Shown here one piece after another: positions 45,151 through 56,720 of a stretch of 64,000 bases of DNA (position 1 is the stretch's first letter; each line of letters starts with the position of its first letter). Below the pieces are notes generated by a model. It worked only from the letters and a program-made list of their open reading frames with translations, was not told the DNA's origin and did no database searches. The DNA is from Liquidambar formosana (taxonomy: Eukaryota > Streptophyta > Magnoliopsida > Saxifragales > Altingiaceae), in assembly GCA_039720395.1 (NCBI GenBank), contig CM077833.1:21277771-21341770 (forward strand). The letters run 5' to 3'. The position numbers were made by a program, and so were the translations under genes.

Positions 45151-46345
45151 CTAAGCAATCTCATGCAGTAGTACTGAAGGGTCTTCAAAAAATAGTTCAG
45201 GCCAATATGAGGAACCTCCTCCTCCTCCGTAGCTACAAATATTGCTATTGTCATCTCCTGGAGTGTTCATCGAAATCTCAGTTTCAGTTGGAGGGCGATA
45301 AAAATTAGGAGAAGGAGAAGTAAGAAGCCATGGAGAGTTAGTAGGTGGTGGGCTATCTTCTTGCTGGCTAACCACTGCAAAGTTTGAACCTTGCAGGCCC
45401 ATCTCACAATTCAAAGGTGTTTGAAAACCGAAAGGGACTTGTGGGTCATCTGGCAAATGTGTTGAAGACAATATTGGATGGTGGAGCAGGTGAGAGCCAC
45501 CCATTCCAAGGGAAAATGGGGCTGCATTAATATTCTCCAACTGTGATGAATTTAATAGAATTGGGTTTTCTCCAATTGGAGGACTTGAGCCTGCAGTGAT
45601 AGAAGCCGTGGATTGAAGAAGATACTGTAAGCACTGTAACTTAGCCAACTGAATGGCTTCGGCTTGAAATTGGACAGCGTGTTCATCCAATGGGTGATGC
45701 TCTGCCTCCATGAGCTCACTCAGGTTAGCCAGGGCTATTAGCTGAGGCAAGCTGGAAAAGAGGTCCGTTCTCGGTTGGTGGGTCATCGGATCAAAACCCA
45801 TCTGAATGAGCTTCTTCTTTAAATGGGTATTCCAGAAATTTTTGATCTCATTGTCCGTGCGTCCCGGTAGGTGGGAGGCAATTGCTGACCATCTTGTAAA
45901 ACAAAATTGACCAGATGGATATGTCAGTGCTGATAATTATCAAAACATGTTTAATTATATCTATGCATGGAAGCGAAAGACATTGATAGAATTGAGTACT
46001 TGTTTCCAAGAATGGAATGGAGATGTAGAATTGTTTGTTCTTCATCTTGAGAAAATTTCCCTCTCTTAATGTCTGGCCTCAAGTAATTTGTCCACCTTAA
46101 CCTACAGCTCTTGGGACATCTATTAAGACCTGCACAAGAGGGAAAAAAAATAAATTTAATGTAGTGCACTCGTTTAATGGGGGCGAGAGAGAGAGAGAGA
46201 CAGAAAGAGGACCTGCAAGTTTAGGGAGAGCTCTCCAACTTCCAAGGCCATGTTCTTGAATGTACTGCACCAGCTTCTGATCTTCTTCAGGAGTCCAAGG
46301 TCCTTTCTTGAGGCCATTTTCATCACAGCAAGGAGACCTTCCCAT
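45151..46345 (-). CDS. R2R3-MYB transcription factor, MYB53/92/93 type
   Basis: Three exons: 46345-46213 (133 nt), 46129-46000 (130 nt) and 45892-45151 (742 nt); the introns are GT..AG of 83 and 107 bp. The 133/130 sizes are the classic R2R3-MYB pattern. The protein is 334 residues. R2 (about 14-61) has W17, W37 and W57; R3 (about 67-112) has F70, W89 and W108. The N-terminus [17 protein letters not shown] and the segment [15 protein letters not shown] are typical of subgroup 24 (MYB53, MYB92, MYB93), regulators of suberin and root-barrier programmes in Arabidopsis. A Q/A/L-rich part ([17 protein letters not shown]) is also shared with that group. Odd: position 50 is Pro (RCPKSC) where R2 normally has Gly. 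A minus-strand TATATATA lies near 46441-46432, about 90 bp before the ATG. Confidence 0.93.
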
Positions 46346-46431
46346 TCTATTTCAATATTATCCTCTGAATTTCGTTTGATTTTGGCTGCTTCCCCTTCTC
46401 ACCCACCAAAACTTAGGCATAGTGTGTGTGT

Positions 46432-46441
46432 ATATATAATC
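46432..46441 (-). promoter_or_regulatory. TATA box of the MYB gene (putative)
   Basis: ATTATATATA on the minus strand about 90 nt before the start codon; suitable distance for a core promoter. Confidence 0.45.
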
Positions 46442-46449
46442 ATCAGGCT

Positions 46450-47017
46450 GTCTTGCCTCTTGTCCTTGATTAATTTAACAGAAACTAATTGACACTTCCC
46501 CCATTTGGTTACATAACTAGATATGTCATTTCTTTGATAAAATGACAAATATATCCTCTAATATTAATGACTCATTCCACGCATAAAACTTTGTGTAGTG
46601 GTATGTGTGCACATATAGTACCTAGTTATTTTACCAAAAAAATATTGGGTTAATGGTTTAAGTTTGTTTAAGGATTTTTCAACGTGCATTAATTGTGGAT
46701 CTTCTTTTCTTTAAGACAATTATCATATTTTATTAGATTCGTGGTTTCTAGGATTTATGCCTTCCGAAGTCAAGTTCCGAATTCAGCTTTTTACATTTTT
46801 AGGCCCAGCTACATTGGACAAATTTATCCCATGTGTTAATTGATGTGGAGTTGGCGATAATGTCATTCATTCACAATTGCTCAAGGATTCATTGGCCCAA
46901 AAATTTATGTATCTTAATTACTAACCAAAAAACGGAGGGGGAAAAAATGTTAAATGGTTTAAGTTGGAGGATTAAGAGATTCTTTTGTGTATGTATATAT
47001 ATATATATATATATATA
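46450..47017. other. Upstream intergenic DNA of the MYB gene
   Basis: No gene seen. Ends in a (TA)n run at about 46995-47017. Confidence 0.6.
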
Positions 47018-47187
47018 GGATGATGATCAGATAAGTACGTGCTGACATAATTTACATCAACATCCATATTGAGAGTTGTACCTTATGCATTGGTGGGTTA
47101 TGAAGTACATTGGACCAATGCAAAAGATACAACCCCAATGCATAGTGCTGATATAACTTATATCAACACGTGCTGACTTGATCCGGA
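47018..47187. mobile_element. Short palindromic MITE in a TA run, copy 1
   Basis: The left arm GATCAGATAAGTACGTGCTGA is answered by TCAACACGTGCTGACTTGATC. The centre has the paired phrases TTGTACCTTATGCATTGG and CCAATGCAAAAGATACAA. TA-rich flanks suggest a TA target. Confidence 0.65.
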
Positions 47188-47449
47188 TTATATATACATA
47201 TATAAAAAGTTACTCTTTTGGAAAGCAAAAAGTAAGCACATCAAGAATTCACTTTTCTTTATATAATTGATTAACTGTGCATTGGTATATTATATCAGTA
47301 CATCTATACTTTATATATAGATAGAGAACTTTTTTTCTTCTCTCTTTTTTCCCCCTATTCATTGAATTTACAGAAATAGCGCTTAAAAAAATATGAATAG
47401 TAGGAGGAGCACAACCTATCTACTACAAACTGTACAACTGTACCACCCC

Positions 47450-48050
47450 TACACTGGCCGAATTTCCTGCCTCCCTTGAGACATCATGCTTCTAATTTCC
47501 AGTAATTTTCCAATAAACTCGGACAAACTTCCTCCGTTAAGACATGGACACATTTGGTAATTTAAAGAAAGAGAGGATTTTATTTGTCTTTCCATAAAAT
47601 TGGTTTTTAAATAAGATATATAGGAGTATGTTTTTTTCCGCATTAAAGTATTCTAGGAGCAGAGCATATGATCTCACACGTGGCACGTCACTACTGGTCA
47701 GAGGAAACCTCTCCCATGCAATCAATAAGAGGCAATTTCGTCATTGATTGCATGGATTTAAAATGACTTACGTGTTATGTGGGGACCTTTATAAAATCCT
47801 AATTAAACTGTGGGGATTATCAAACTAGATCGTAGTCTTTGTAGGTATATTGATCTTTGATCCTTTTGTATCTTGTCTACATCTATAGTATCAAACAAGG
47901 TAAAAACTATTGGTCATGCTTTTGATAATGGGCAATACAATACTCTTACCTACCTAAAATATATTAACATTAATTTATTGATATATATAAACACAAATTA
48001 ATGATTCAAGGCATGGACCAAGTCAATTGCTTTGCCACGTAGTACGATAT
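47450..48050. other. AT-rich intergenic DNA, no gene seen
   Basis: No coding signal. Ends at a (TA)n run (48050-48072). Confidence 0.55.
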
Positions 48051-48073
48051 TATATATATATATATATATATAA

Positions 48074-48245
48074 AAGAGGTGAACACTGTAGATATAATAT
48101 ATATCAATTCTCTCATTGGGGTTATATCTCATGTATTAGTGGGTTATGAATATATTTGATCAATGTACAAAATATAACCCTAATTTATGGTTTTAATTTA
48201 AGTTATATTATCATATGTTCACCTAGCTACCAAGATTATATATAG
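48074..48245. mobile_element. Short palindromic MITE in a TA run, copy 2
   Basis: AGGTGAACACTGTAGATATAA on the left pairs with TTATATTATCATATGTTCACCT on the right. The centre has GGGGTTATATCTC and its inverted partner ATATAACCCTAA. Confidence 0.6.
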
Positions 48246-48254
48246 TTTTAATCA

Positions 48255-48375
48255 TGTGCAGAATATTCCGGATATCCCGTGCAATCACAGTCGTCCGTGA
48301 GCGACACGCGCGCGTGTGTAAATCCACGGACGGTCATGATCGAACGAGATAGTCCAGGATATCCCGCACTTGAAC
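48255..48375. repeat. GC-rich inverted repeat
   Basis: CGGATATCCCGTGC ... GTCGTCCGTG on the left is answered by CACGGACGG ... GGATATCCCGCAC. The loop holds a CGCGCGCG-like run. Probably a small MITE. Confidence 0.55.
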
Positions 48376-48409
48376 AGCCCGATATATATATATATATATA
48401 TACACACAC

Positions 48410-48593
48410 ACGATTATGTTCCTATCAGCATGTGTTGATATAAGTTATATTAGCACCATGCATTGGGGGTTGTACAATTTGCATTAGTCCAATATACCTC
48501 GTATCCAACTAATGCACCAAGTGCAATTCCTAATACGGGTATTAATATAAGATATATCAACACGTCCTTATCTGATCATCATCTTATATATAT
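48410..48593. mobile_element. Short palindromic MITE in a TA run, copy 3
   Basis: ATCAGCATGTGTTGATATAAG on the left against ATATATCAACACGTCCTTATC and GATCATCATC on the right, next to TA repeats. Confidence 0.65.
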
Positions 48594-48601
48594 ATATATA
48601 T

Positions 48602-48760
48602 AGGAAATGCTATTTCAATTATCTTTTACCATTCATCTTTATCACTCATTTTATAAGTTAAAAGTATATGGGTGAAAGCAATTATGGAAAGTCCATCATG
48701 AAATAAGAAGAAGCTACCATATGAATGGGTGGAAGAATATGGATGAAATAGCATTACCTA
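48602..48760. mobile_element. Palindromic MITE with AGGAAATGCTATTTCA ends
   Basis: AGGAAATGCTATTTCA and TGAAATAGCATTACCT are inverted ends of a ~160-bp element between TA runs. Confidence 0.7.
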
Positions 48761-49494
48761 TATATATATATAGACCATGGTATTTAAAGAGCACTCCAAA
48801 TTTTTTTTTTTCAAAAAGAAAAAAAATGGAGTGTGGTTAATTTTTTTCTTTTTATTTATTTATTAATTAATATTATTATTATTTATAAGAAGCGATCTAG
48901 GAAATGCATTAAGCCAATAAACAAGTTAAACAGTAATAGAGATCATTAAGGACTTGGTCCCGGACGAAACACGGAACCTCCTTCACCCAAACAGTTAGAT
49001 CCTGGATGAGTCACTTAGAAATTCAAATTACGATAAGCTTATAGAGGGAGTGATACGTACCCTCATTAGTGGGGCACATAATTGTCATACATGGACTTGC
49101 CTAGCCGTCAGGGCATCTTCGAAAAGCTCCCCATGCAATGTCCTACCAAATCACGGGTCCAATTCGAGTAATAGAAGTTCTACATTTGGTCTGTGCGGGG
49201 GAACAAATATCGCAAAATTAATAATCCGCAGTAGTCAAGACTTATCCTGCATGAATTCCTATTTAAGCAAGAGGAGCCTCAAGTGTAATTCCACATTACC
49301 TCCCTTGATTTTTTTCCCTTACTTTTTTTGTTTTTTTGTCAGCCGCCGAGCGCGCGCGCAGGGGGGGTTGGGGGGTGTTTCTATATTAATTAGGGATCCT
49401 CTCCTCTCATGAGCTTACTCAAGGATTGTAACAGTCTGATAACTATCACCTCTACATCTTGATCATAGTTGTAGGCTTGTAAATGGAAAAGGGA

Positions 49495-49665
49495 AATGTT
49501 TTTGGACTTTCCTTAAAAACTCCTCAAAAGAACCTCTATGATTTGGTATGAAAACAGATTAGAACTAATACTATTAGGCTCCACTACTCCATCTCTATTT
49601 TCATACCACATCATATATAGAAAGTTCTTTTAAGGCTGTTAAGGGGATCCAATAGAATTATGGTT
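49495..49665. mobile_element. Palindromic MITE
   Basis: CTCCTCAAAAGAACCTCTATG and GATTTGGTATGAAAACAGA at the left are matched inversely by TTTTCATACCACATCATATA and AGAAAGTTCTTTTAAGG at the right. Confidence 0.6.
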
Positions 49666-52640
49666 TGGCATATAGGCTTCAACCCTTCCCGGCCAACCAG
49701 CTAGTACTCAACTACTCACATAGTAATAATAATAATAATACTAAGAGTAATACCCAGTAATAATGAGTAGAGGATATTTGGGGTTTACCCACCCACTAAA
49801 CTTTTTTACCAAACCAAATAATAATGATAATAATAGTTGAAATGGTAATCCACTGATCCCAGTGGTTAGATTTACTGATAAAAAAAGGTGGAAGAAAAGT
49901 GGTTATATTAAGAAATAAAAAAAAATGGTAAATGAATAAAAATGCACAGAATCAAACATATCATCCAGTTTTCTTCATAAAAGGAGGAGGAGGAAGAAGA
50001 AGAAGAAGAAGAAGAAAGAAAAAGAAAAAATAAGGAACTACAAAGGCACAGACGACCGACAAGTCAAGTGTACGTATTAAAAAAAGACTTGAAACCCAAT
50101 GTTGTATGCCGATCCGGGTGGTTAAACACCTACTGTTAACCACATTTTCACAACTATAATTAGATCACAACACGCAAGCCAACGAATCTAGAAAATTCAT
50201 TTAAAAATCTTCCATGTAAGTAAAAGAAAAATGATAATTGCATATATGGGAGCTAGCTGGGCTAGCTCTCAAGGAAAACCTTTGCAAAAGCAGAGATAGA
50301 CCGCTGTTAGAAAAAGACAGGAGGGGATGTCACCCATTTTGACCAATGGGCTTAGTGCTGGTTAGAGGGGAAGTTGGTGCAGCAAACACACCCTAAATCC
50401 ACACCACTTTTTCCTTTAAGAAACCTATAAGACATTAATTCTTCTCACTCTTTGAATACTCAACGAGTTCGTTGGGGCTTGTCCTCTTTATCTTTGTCCC
50501 TTCACAAATTTTCCTTTCATTCTATGTATTTTCTTTCGTACTTAATTAAAGACTTCTTAAAGGTTGCCCTGTCGTACATACAAACCAAATTAATTTTTCA
50601 AATGTCACGGAATCGCTTGAATTTGTCAATATGGTCGGTTTTAAAATTTTGAAATCCCAGTGCAGTGAGCAACTTGTGTATTATCCTAGATATTTTTTAA
50701 AGTCATATTTTGGCTTGATAGTTACTAGAAGGACAAGTACGCCGATGACGCATGCAATAGCTTAGTGCCATTTTCTCACTTATTGAGTAAATAGTTTTGG
50801 ATTTAAGCTTATGAAAAAACATTTATACCCATTTGTTAATATCATAGAGTATAAGGGTAAGGGTAAATTTAATCAATTATCACCCCCCCAAAAAAAAAAA
50901 GGCCACGAGATCGACAAGTACAGGCTCTTTGCACATAATGGACAAGTACCAACCCTGCATTATATTTTACTAGTACCGTATCCCCATTATATCATATGTA
51001 CATATATCCTAAATTTTAAGGATTAATTAACTGTCTTAATGTATCTATATTGTATCGTAGTCATGTCTGTGTTTGTATCTATACTTTGTAGCCATGAATT
51101 GGAGGAGATGACTATTAATTTCCTCAAAAACCACCCTTATGTATGTGAAGTCGTATTAGCTAGTTTAGTAATTAATGGTTATTATATCTAACTTCTTCTT
51201 GTGGCAAAAGAAGCTAGCTAGATTTCATGATTTTCTTACTTCGATCATAAGCTAGCAGCTCTCTTTCAAACCTAAACCCTTATTAATCAATGTGTCAAGT
51301 GTCAACTTATCCATAGAAAAAGAAGAAATCAATATATATATATATATAAAGATGGATATCTATGTATATCAGTGTCAACATCACTTGCCCCATAGGCCAT
51401 AGCGTCAAAGTATATATATAACAGCCGGAGAAATGAGAGAGAGACCATTTTCTTCCCCTCAAAAACCCGTTTTTCCTTTGCCTACTCAATTGTTGTGAAA
51501 CCCAAGTCGTCACCTCCTTACATCAGTTGCTAACCTTCTACAAGTCAAGTTGGCTAGCTAGGATTATTATATGCACTCTGTGTCTTAATTAAGTTCAAAT
51601 TAAAGTATTGGCATCCTCCACATCCATGCATCGTTCACTTAGCGTGTGTGCGCACACATACACACACAAAGATTTTGGTCATTCCACCAAGGTTCCTTGT
51701 CGGGTGGACAAAATTTAATTTGAATATAAGGCGCGGTGATGTCACATGCTGTTTAATTTCCATTAATTAACCATAATTAATCTTTGTTTTATCGTTAACT
51801 AAACTTAATTATTTTGCTTGCATTGATGGGTTTCTACCTGATACATCAAAACCCATACTTTGTCGCCATCTTTTCGTTGGCATTAATTGACACTTCCATG
51901 ATTCTATTTCCATGCAGATATACTTTTAATCTGTAATTAAAGCTCCTGCCCAGACTGGAGAAATCTCCAAAATTTATTATTTTTCAACATATTAGTATAG
52001 TATATATATATATCTGATGTGATTATGTTTCATTAAGAAGCTTTTATCAGATAGGTCAGTTGCATATATGATTATGATTATGTGAATTTATTATTTACTC
52101 AGTCTGTATGTGTTTTTGGTTACGAAAATGCTTCTTGATCCATCATGCGGGTCAAGCAGTATGACCTATCTCCTAGTAGGTGCGAGTCTCGTTCTCAGTT
52201 ATGAGGCCCACCGGATGCGGGCCGATCGGTGGGTCAAGTAGCAGTGCCCTTTTTGGTTAATGAGAAGAATCAAAGTATCAAACCATGGCTAGCATCTCTC
52301 ATATTACACATGAGGTGCTTGCATCATTGTACTAAAAGGGCTTTGGAAATTTGTTATGTTGGTGGATTAAAGTCGTTTCACGGCCAAAGAAAATCAAATG
52401 GGGAACCATCGGAACCTGTTAACCAGTATTAAGTCCCCTTATGGGTAACCTAATCAAGACTATGAAAAGATTATAGAAATAGCAAGAAGCCAACTTGTCT
52501 CTAATTTAGCCTATCAAAAGAGCCACGTTCAATAGGATTCGACTGTCCAACTCATTCATTCAAATATTCAATCGTGCCTTTGTTTTTTTAAGACTGATGG
52601 TAGGACCCAACCGCACCTATATAATTGATTTCACAACAAT
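49666..52640. other. Intergenic DNA, no gene seen
   Basis: Microsatellites: (TAA)n near 49725, (GAA)n near 49985-50030, (TA)n near 51333 and 52001. No frame with a domain. Confidence 0.55.
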
Positions 52641-52836
52641 TTGTATAAAAGAGCTACATATCAGCACATGTTGATATTAGTTTTATCAATATTATGCATT
52701 GGGGGTAATATCACGTGTCTTAGTCCAATGTACCTAACATGTTACCCACTAAAGCACGAGATACAATCTTCAATATAGGTGTTCATATAAGTTATATCAG
52801 TATGTACGTGTTCACTTGATCATTATCCTGATATCA
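52640..52836. mobile_element. Short palindromic MITE, copy 4
   Basis: ATCAGCACATGTTGATATTAG at the left, AAGTTATATCAGTATGTACG and GATCATTATCCTGATAT at the right; the centre keeps ATGCATTGGGGGTAATATC. Confidence 0.6.
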
Positions 52837-52994
52837 TATGCATTCAATTTTTAATATCGAAAAGTAGTAAATATATGAGTAGATCGATCAAATGATGGCC
52901 GGGAAGCGACACAACATACCATTTGGTATAACAAAAAACCAGGTGATCGATACAAGCTAAGAATAGAAAGTTTTATTTATAAAAAGAAGTTTAA

Positions 52995-53334
52995 GAGCAT
53001 CTCCAATGAAAGAGCTATATTGTGAGTTAAAGCTATAAATAGCTTTTAGTTTTAAAAGGCATTCTCCAATAGGAGAGCTAAATAGTGAGCTAAAATAATT
53101 TAGTTCTTAACTGAAAGTCAAATTTGATTATCAGTTTAGCTCTGAATCATTTAGCCATGTGGGGAATGGTAGTTAAAAGAGGAAAACTAGGTAAGTTAAA
53201 AAATAGCTTTTGCTGCATTAAAGCAACCACTTTACTGCAGAGACCTATTTTTAGTGTAAATAGCTATTTTTACACTTTTTAAACTAAAAATAGCTTTGAG
53301 CTCATCAAAATAGCTCTCTTGGGTTGGAGTGCTC
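52995..53334. mobile_element. PIF/Harbinger-like MITE, GAGCATCTYCAATG family, copy 2
   Basis: Left end GAGCATCTCCAATG, right end TTGGAGTGCTC; TAA on both sides (52992-52994 and 53335-53337). 340 bp. Confidence 0.75.
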
Positions 53335-53337
53335 TAA

Positions 53338-56335
53338 GTTTACATATCAAAAGCTTACCAATATTCAATGTAATGAAATTTGATGTGCATGACATGCATG
53401 AATAGAGTACCTAATCCACCGGTTAGATTAACGAAATATTGTTTCCATAAAAAAATTTTAAAAGGTGTAAGAATAAAAAGTTTTAGACCGGCCGTAAATA
53501 GATCTCTTTTATAACAGATCAGATTAAGTCAAATCTATATCTGATTTGTGAAGTAATCCGATTAACGGATTCGAGTCTTTATCAGAATACAAATCTCTTA
53601 CCAAATCCGAACAAATGCATCGGATTCAGGTTAGTACCCAAAAAAAAAGGGGGATGACCGGTCTTAGGATAAGATTCTCGACACTCTGACCTAGCTAATA
53701 TTGGACAATTTTTTAATAGTCAAATTTTGGTTTTTATTACTCTCCCAATATTCTATAAGCTAAATGATGAAAGACTGACTCTAAATTAATATTGTCAAGA
53801 GCTCTATTGATCTAACAGGTATAAATTGCTACTGTAATAAAAACACAACGAGGATATCGTGAGGCAAGTACTCATATTAAATTTGATACACGTGAATCAT
53901 ATCTGCGAGAGTACATCCCAACAACAACAACCTCCCAACCCCCCACCCCCCAAAACTAAAAAAAACAACCCCCAAAAGAAAAAAATAAATTAAAAAGAAG
54001 AAATAAAAAGCCAAACCGGCCTATCCTTGTGCTAAATCTAAAAAGCATGGATACGGACACGTGATATGGTTACGACACGATATGGACACGCAAATACAAC
54101 AAATCCTTAAAATTTAAGACACGACACGGTAAGGACATGCTATTAATAAAATGAATATTTTATGTATATAACTAAATGATATCATACAATTTTACATCCA
54201 TTATTCAAAATGCATATTTTATATTATTTTTGGAAATCTTAGTGGAGTTATTCATTACTAAATAAGACAAAAAACAAAAAGAAGATTAAAAAAACCAAAA
54301 ATATGGAAAAACAGAAATGTTGTGTCGTAGGTGTGTTAGAAGAGTGTTGTGTCTGATACGTGTCCGTGTGGTGTGTCAGAAAAGTGTCATGTCCAATATG
54401 TATCCGTGTCGGATACGGCACCTCTAGAGAAGTGTCCGTACTTCCCAGGTACTAATATTAAAAAGTACTAGAGGAGAAGAAATCTATTCTATAATTCGTG
54501 CAAAGAGTTGCTTCCTCATGCAGGACTGATCGAGGCCTTGATCTGTATTTAATTTTCTTGACCTAAATGCTTACACCATTAAACATGTACATAAAAATTT
54601 TTTTTTTTTTTTTTTTTAAAATAGTGATAGAATACAATAAAAATATATTGAGATTTTTTTTTTTTTTCCTTTTTTTGAAGTGATAGTCCTAGGAATTCTA
54701 TATAATATAATTTTTTACCCAAGTCATCTAATCTCAATTTTTGTGACAAGTACGTGCATGATGAAGATTTGGTGATGAAGATTTCTCATACGAAATGCTG
54801 ATAACAATTTGGAATTCTATCTATCTTCTTAGTTATTTTGTGTTTATGCAACAGAACTCATTACGCGCGTGTTAATTGGCTTTCTTAAACCAATAACATG
54901 GGATTTTAAATATTTCATGAATAGTCTGCACGCAAAAATGCAAATCATGATGGGTGATTTCATGGAGATCGATTGATTCATGTTTGAACGAAATTAAAAA
55001 TGAATTGAATGATTGCTACACTACTAGTTCAAAGTTTTTGACATCAACCAGTATTAATTGGTTATTTGTTGGATCAACTCTTGTCAGCAATGATGTACAA
55101 GATAGCGAGATATAGTGAGAACCATAGTTGATTAATGAATATTAATTGAAACGAATACATTAGACAAATATCAACTTAAAAAAAATATAACACTTGCCAC
55201 AATTATATTGCATATCGTACGTTCATTACCGATCAAATTTGAGGGTTTTTTTTTTTTTTTGGATCAACGTACGAAAAATGAATATTATTAAGAGGAAAGG
55301 CAGGTTTGATCTGAGAAAGCAACAAGATGGGAGATCACCAAACGTTTTACCTACTTGATATACATATGATGTGTGCATATATGGCATTTCTTGATAAAAT
55401 AAAAATAAAAATTTCGTATCTACGAACCGTCTTCTTTTGTGGTAAAAATGGTCTAAGGTGGCACCTCATAATTAATAATTAATAATTAATAATTTTAATT
55501 TTCTGTTAGTTTATCCTCCAAAAAATGCTCACCTGCACCATGTCGTGTGGGAATTTTCCTGTCCAATACACCTCATTGTGGATTTTGTTATCATGATGAA
55601 GGTTATATATGTTATAGTATCACTAAACCTCATTATGGTATTTTAGTTAGGTGGCTATCAATTTTTTTTTTTTTTTTTTTTTTTGGGGGGGGACAAATGA
55701 TAAGATAACACACATATGCACTCATGCGGAGTAAAAACTAAAATCTCTTCAAACCCCGCACTCATTTGTCCCCCCAGTAGACTCAAGGGCCATTGGCATT
55801 AGGCGGCTATCATTGGCCTGCATGATTGTAGTATAAACAGATGGGTTCCTAACTATTATGATTAGTAAGGTTGATCAATAAGGATTTAGTCCATGATTAG
55901 CTATTGATAATAAGAAATTTGTTGATTTGATAGTTTGATAGCTTTACAATTTTTGGCATATATGGCACTCGCATAAATAGGCACCATGAATGGCAAAATA
56001 TAAAAACATGTACCATATGGAATGATGACTACCCCCAAGCTGAGTTTAAGGATTAATGTTACATAGCAATAGCAACCATAATTTTATACACAAAATAAAC
56101 AATAATAGGGATTTAAGAATAAAAAAATATAAATAAAATAAAAAGAAGAGAGAGAGAGAGAGGTGGGGTGTTGGAAGCAAAGGCAACCTTTTAAAGCCCT
56201 CAGGATGTCCCTTCAGGGGCAGAATAGTTTGGAGGAATCTAGGCCCAAGCCCGTAGTTGATGGTTGGGCCGAAATTGGCATGGGTCCAGTGTCGACTGAA
56301 GATCTAGTGCAACGTCACTTTCCCCTTGGGTCCAG
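53338..56335. other. Intergenic DNA with an inverted-repeat element, no gene seen
   Basis: At about 54045-54445 a non-autonomous element is likely: GGATACGGACACGTG at the left and GTGTCGGATACGGCACC ... GTGTCCGTAC at the right. Long T-runs at 54597-54617, 54655-54667 and 55658-55682. An inverted pair GGGGGGACAAATGA/CTCATTTGTCCCCCC spans about 55684-55776. No coding signal. Confidence 0.55.
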
Positions 56336-56720
56336 CTATTGCCATCCCTCAACTTTATCAATACCCCCACTTATTTTGGTTTTTTAAGGTTTTATGCAAA
56401 ATACTAAAGTTTTTATAAAAATCAACCTCATAATCCACTAGAAAATATCATTTTGAACAATTTTGTAGAAAAAAGTTTTTCCAAAATCTATCATTTAAAT
56501 AGACTTTTTAACAAAAAAAATGAAATAGAGATTATATATATCAAAAAGTCTACTTCAACAACGATAAATTTTAAAAAAACTTTTTTCTGTAAAGTTATTC
56601 AAAATTATATTTTTTAGTGGACATCGTGATCAGTTTTTATAAAAACCTTTAATATTTTGTATAAAATATTAAAAAACTAAAACAAGTAGGGGCACTAATA
56701 AAATTGAGGGGTGGCAATAG
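56336..56720. mobile_element. Mutator-like palindromic MITE, copy e
   Basis: CTATTGCCATCCCTCAA at the left, TTGAGGGGTGGCAATAG at the right; the whole 385 bp pairs. Flanking TTTCCCCTT and CTTTCCCTT are a probable imperfect 9-bp duplication. Confidence 0.75.

Noticed and set aside
52140..52260. tRNA-like or SINE-like phrase (GGGTCAAGCAGTATGACC ... GTGCGAGTCTCG)
   Set aside because: No full cloverleaf, no A and B boxes at proper spacing, no second copy in the window.
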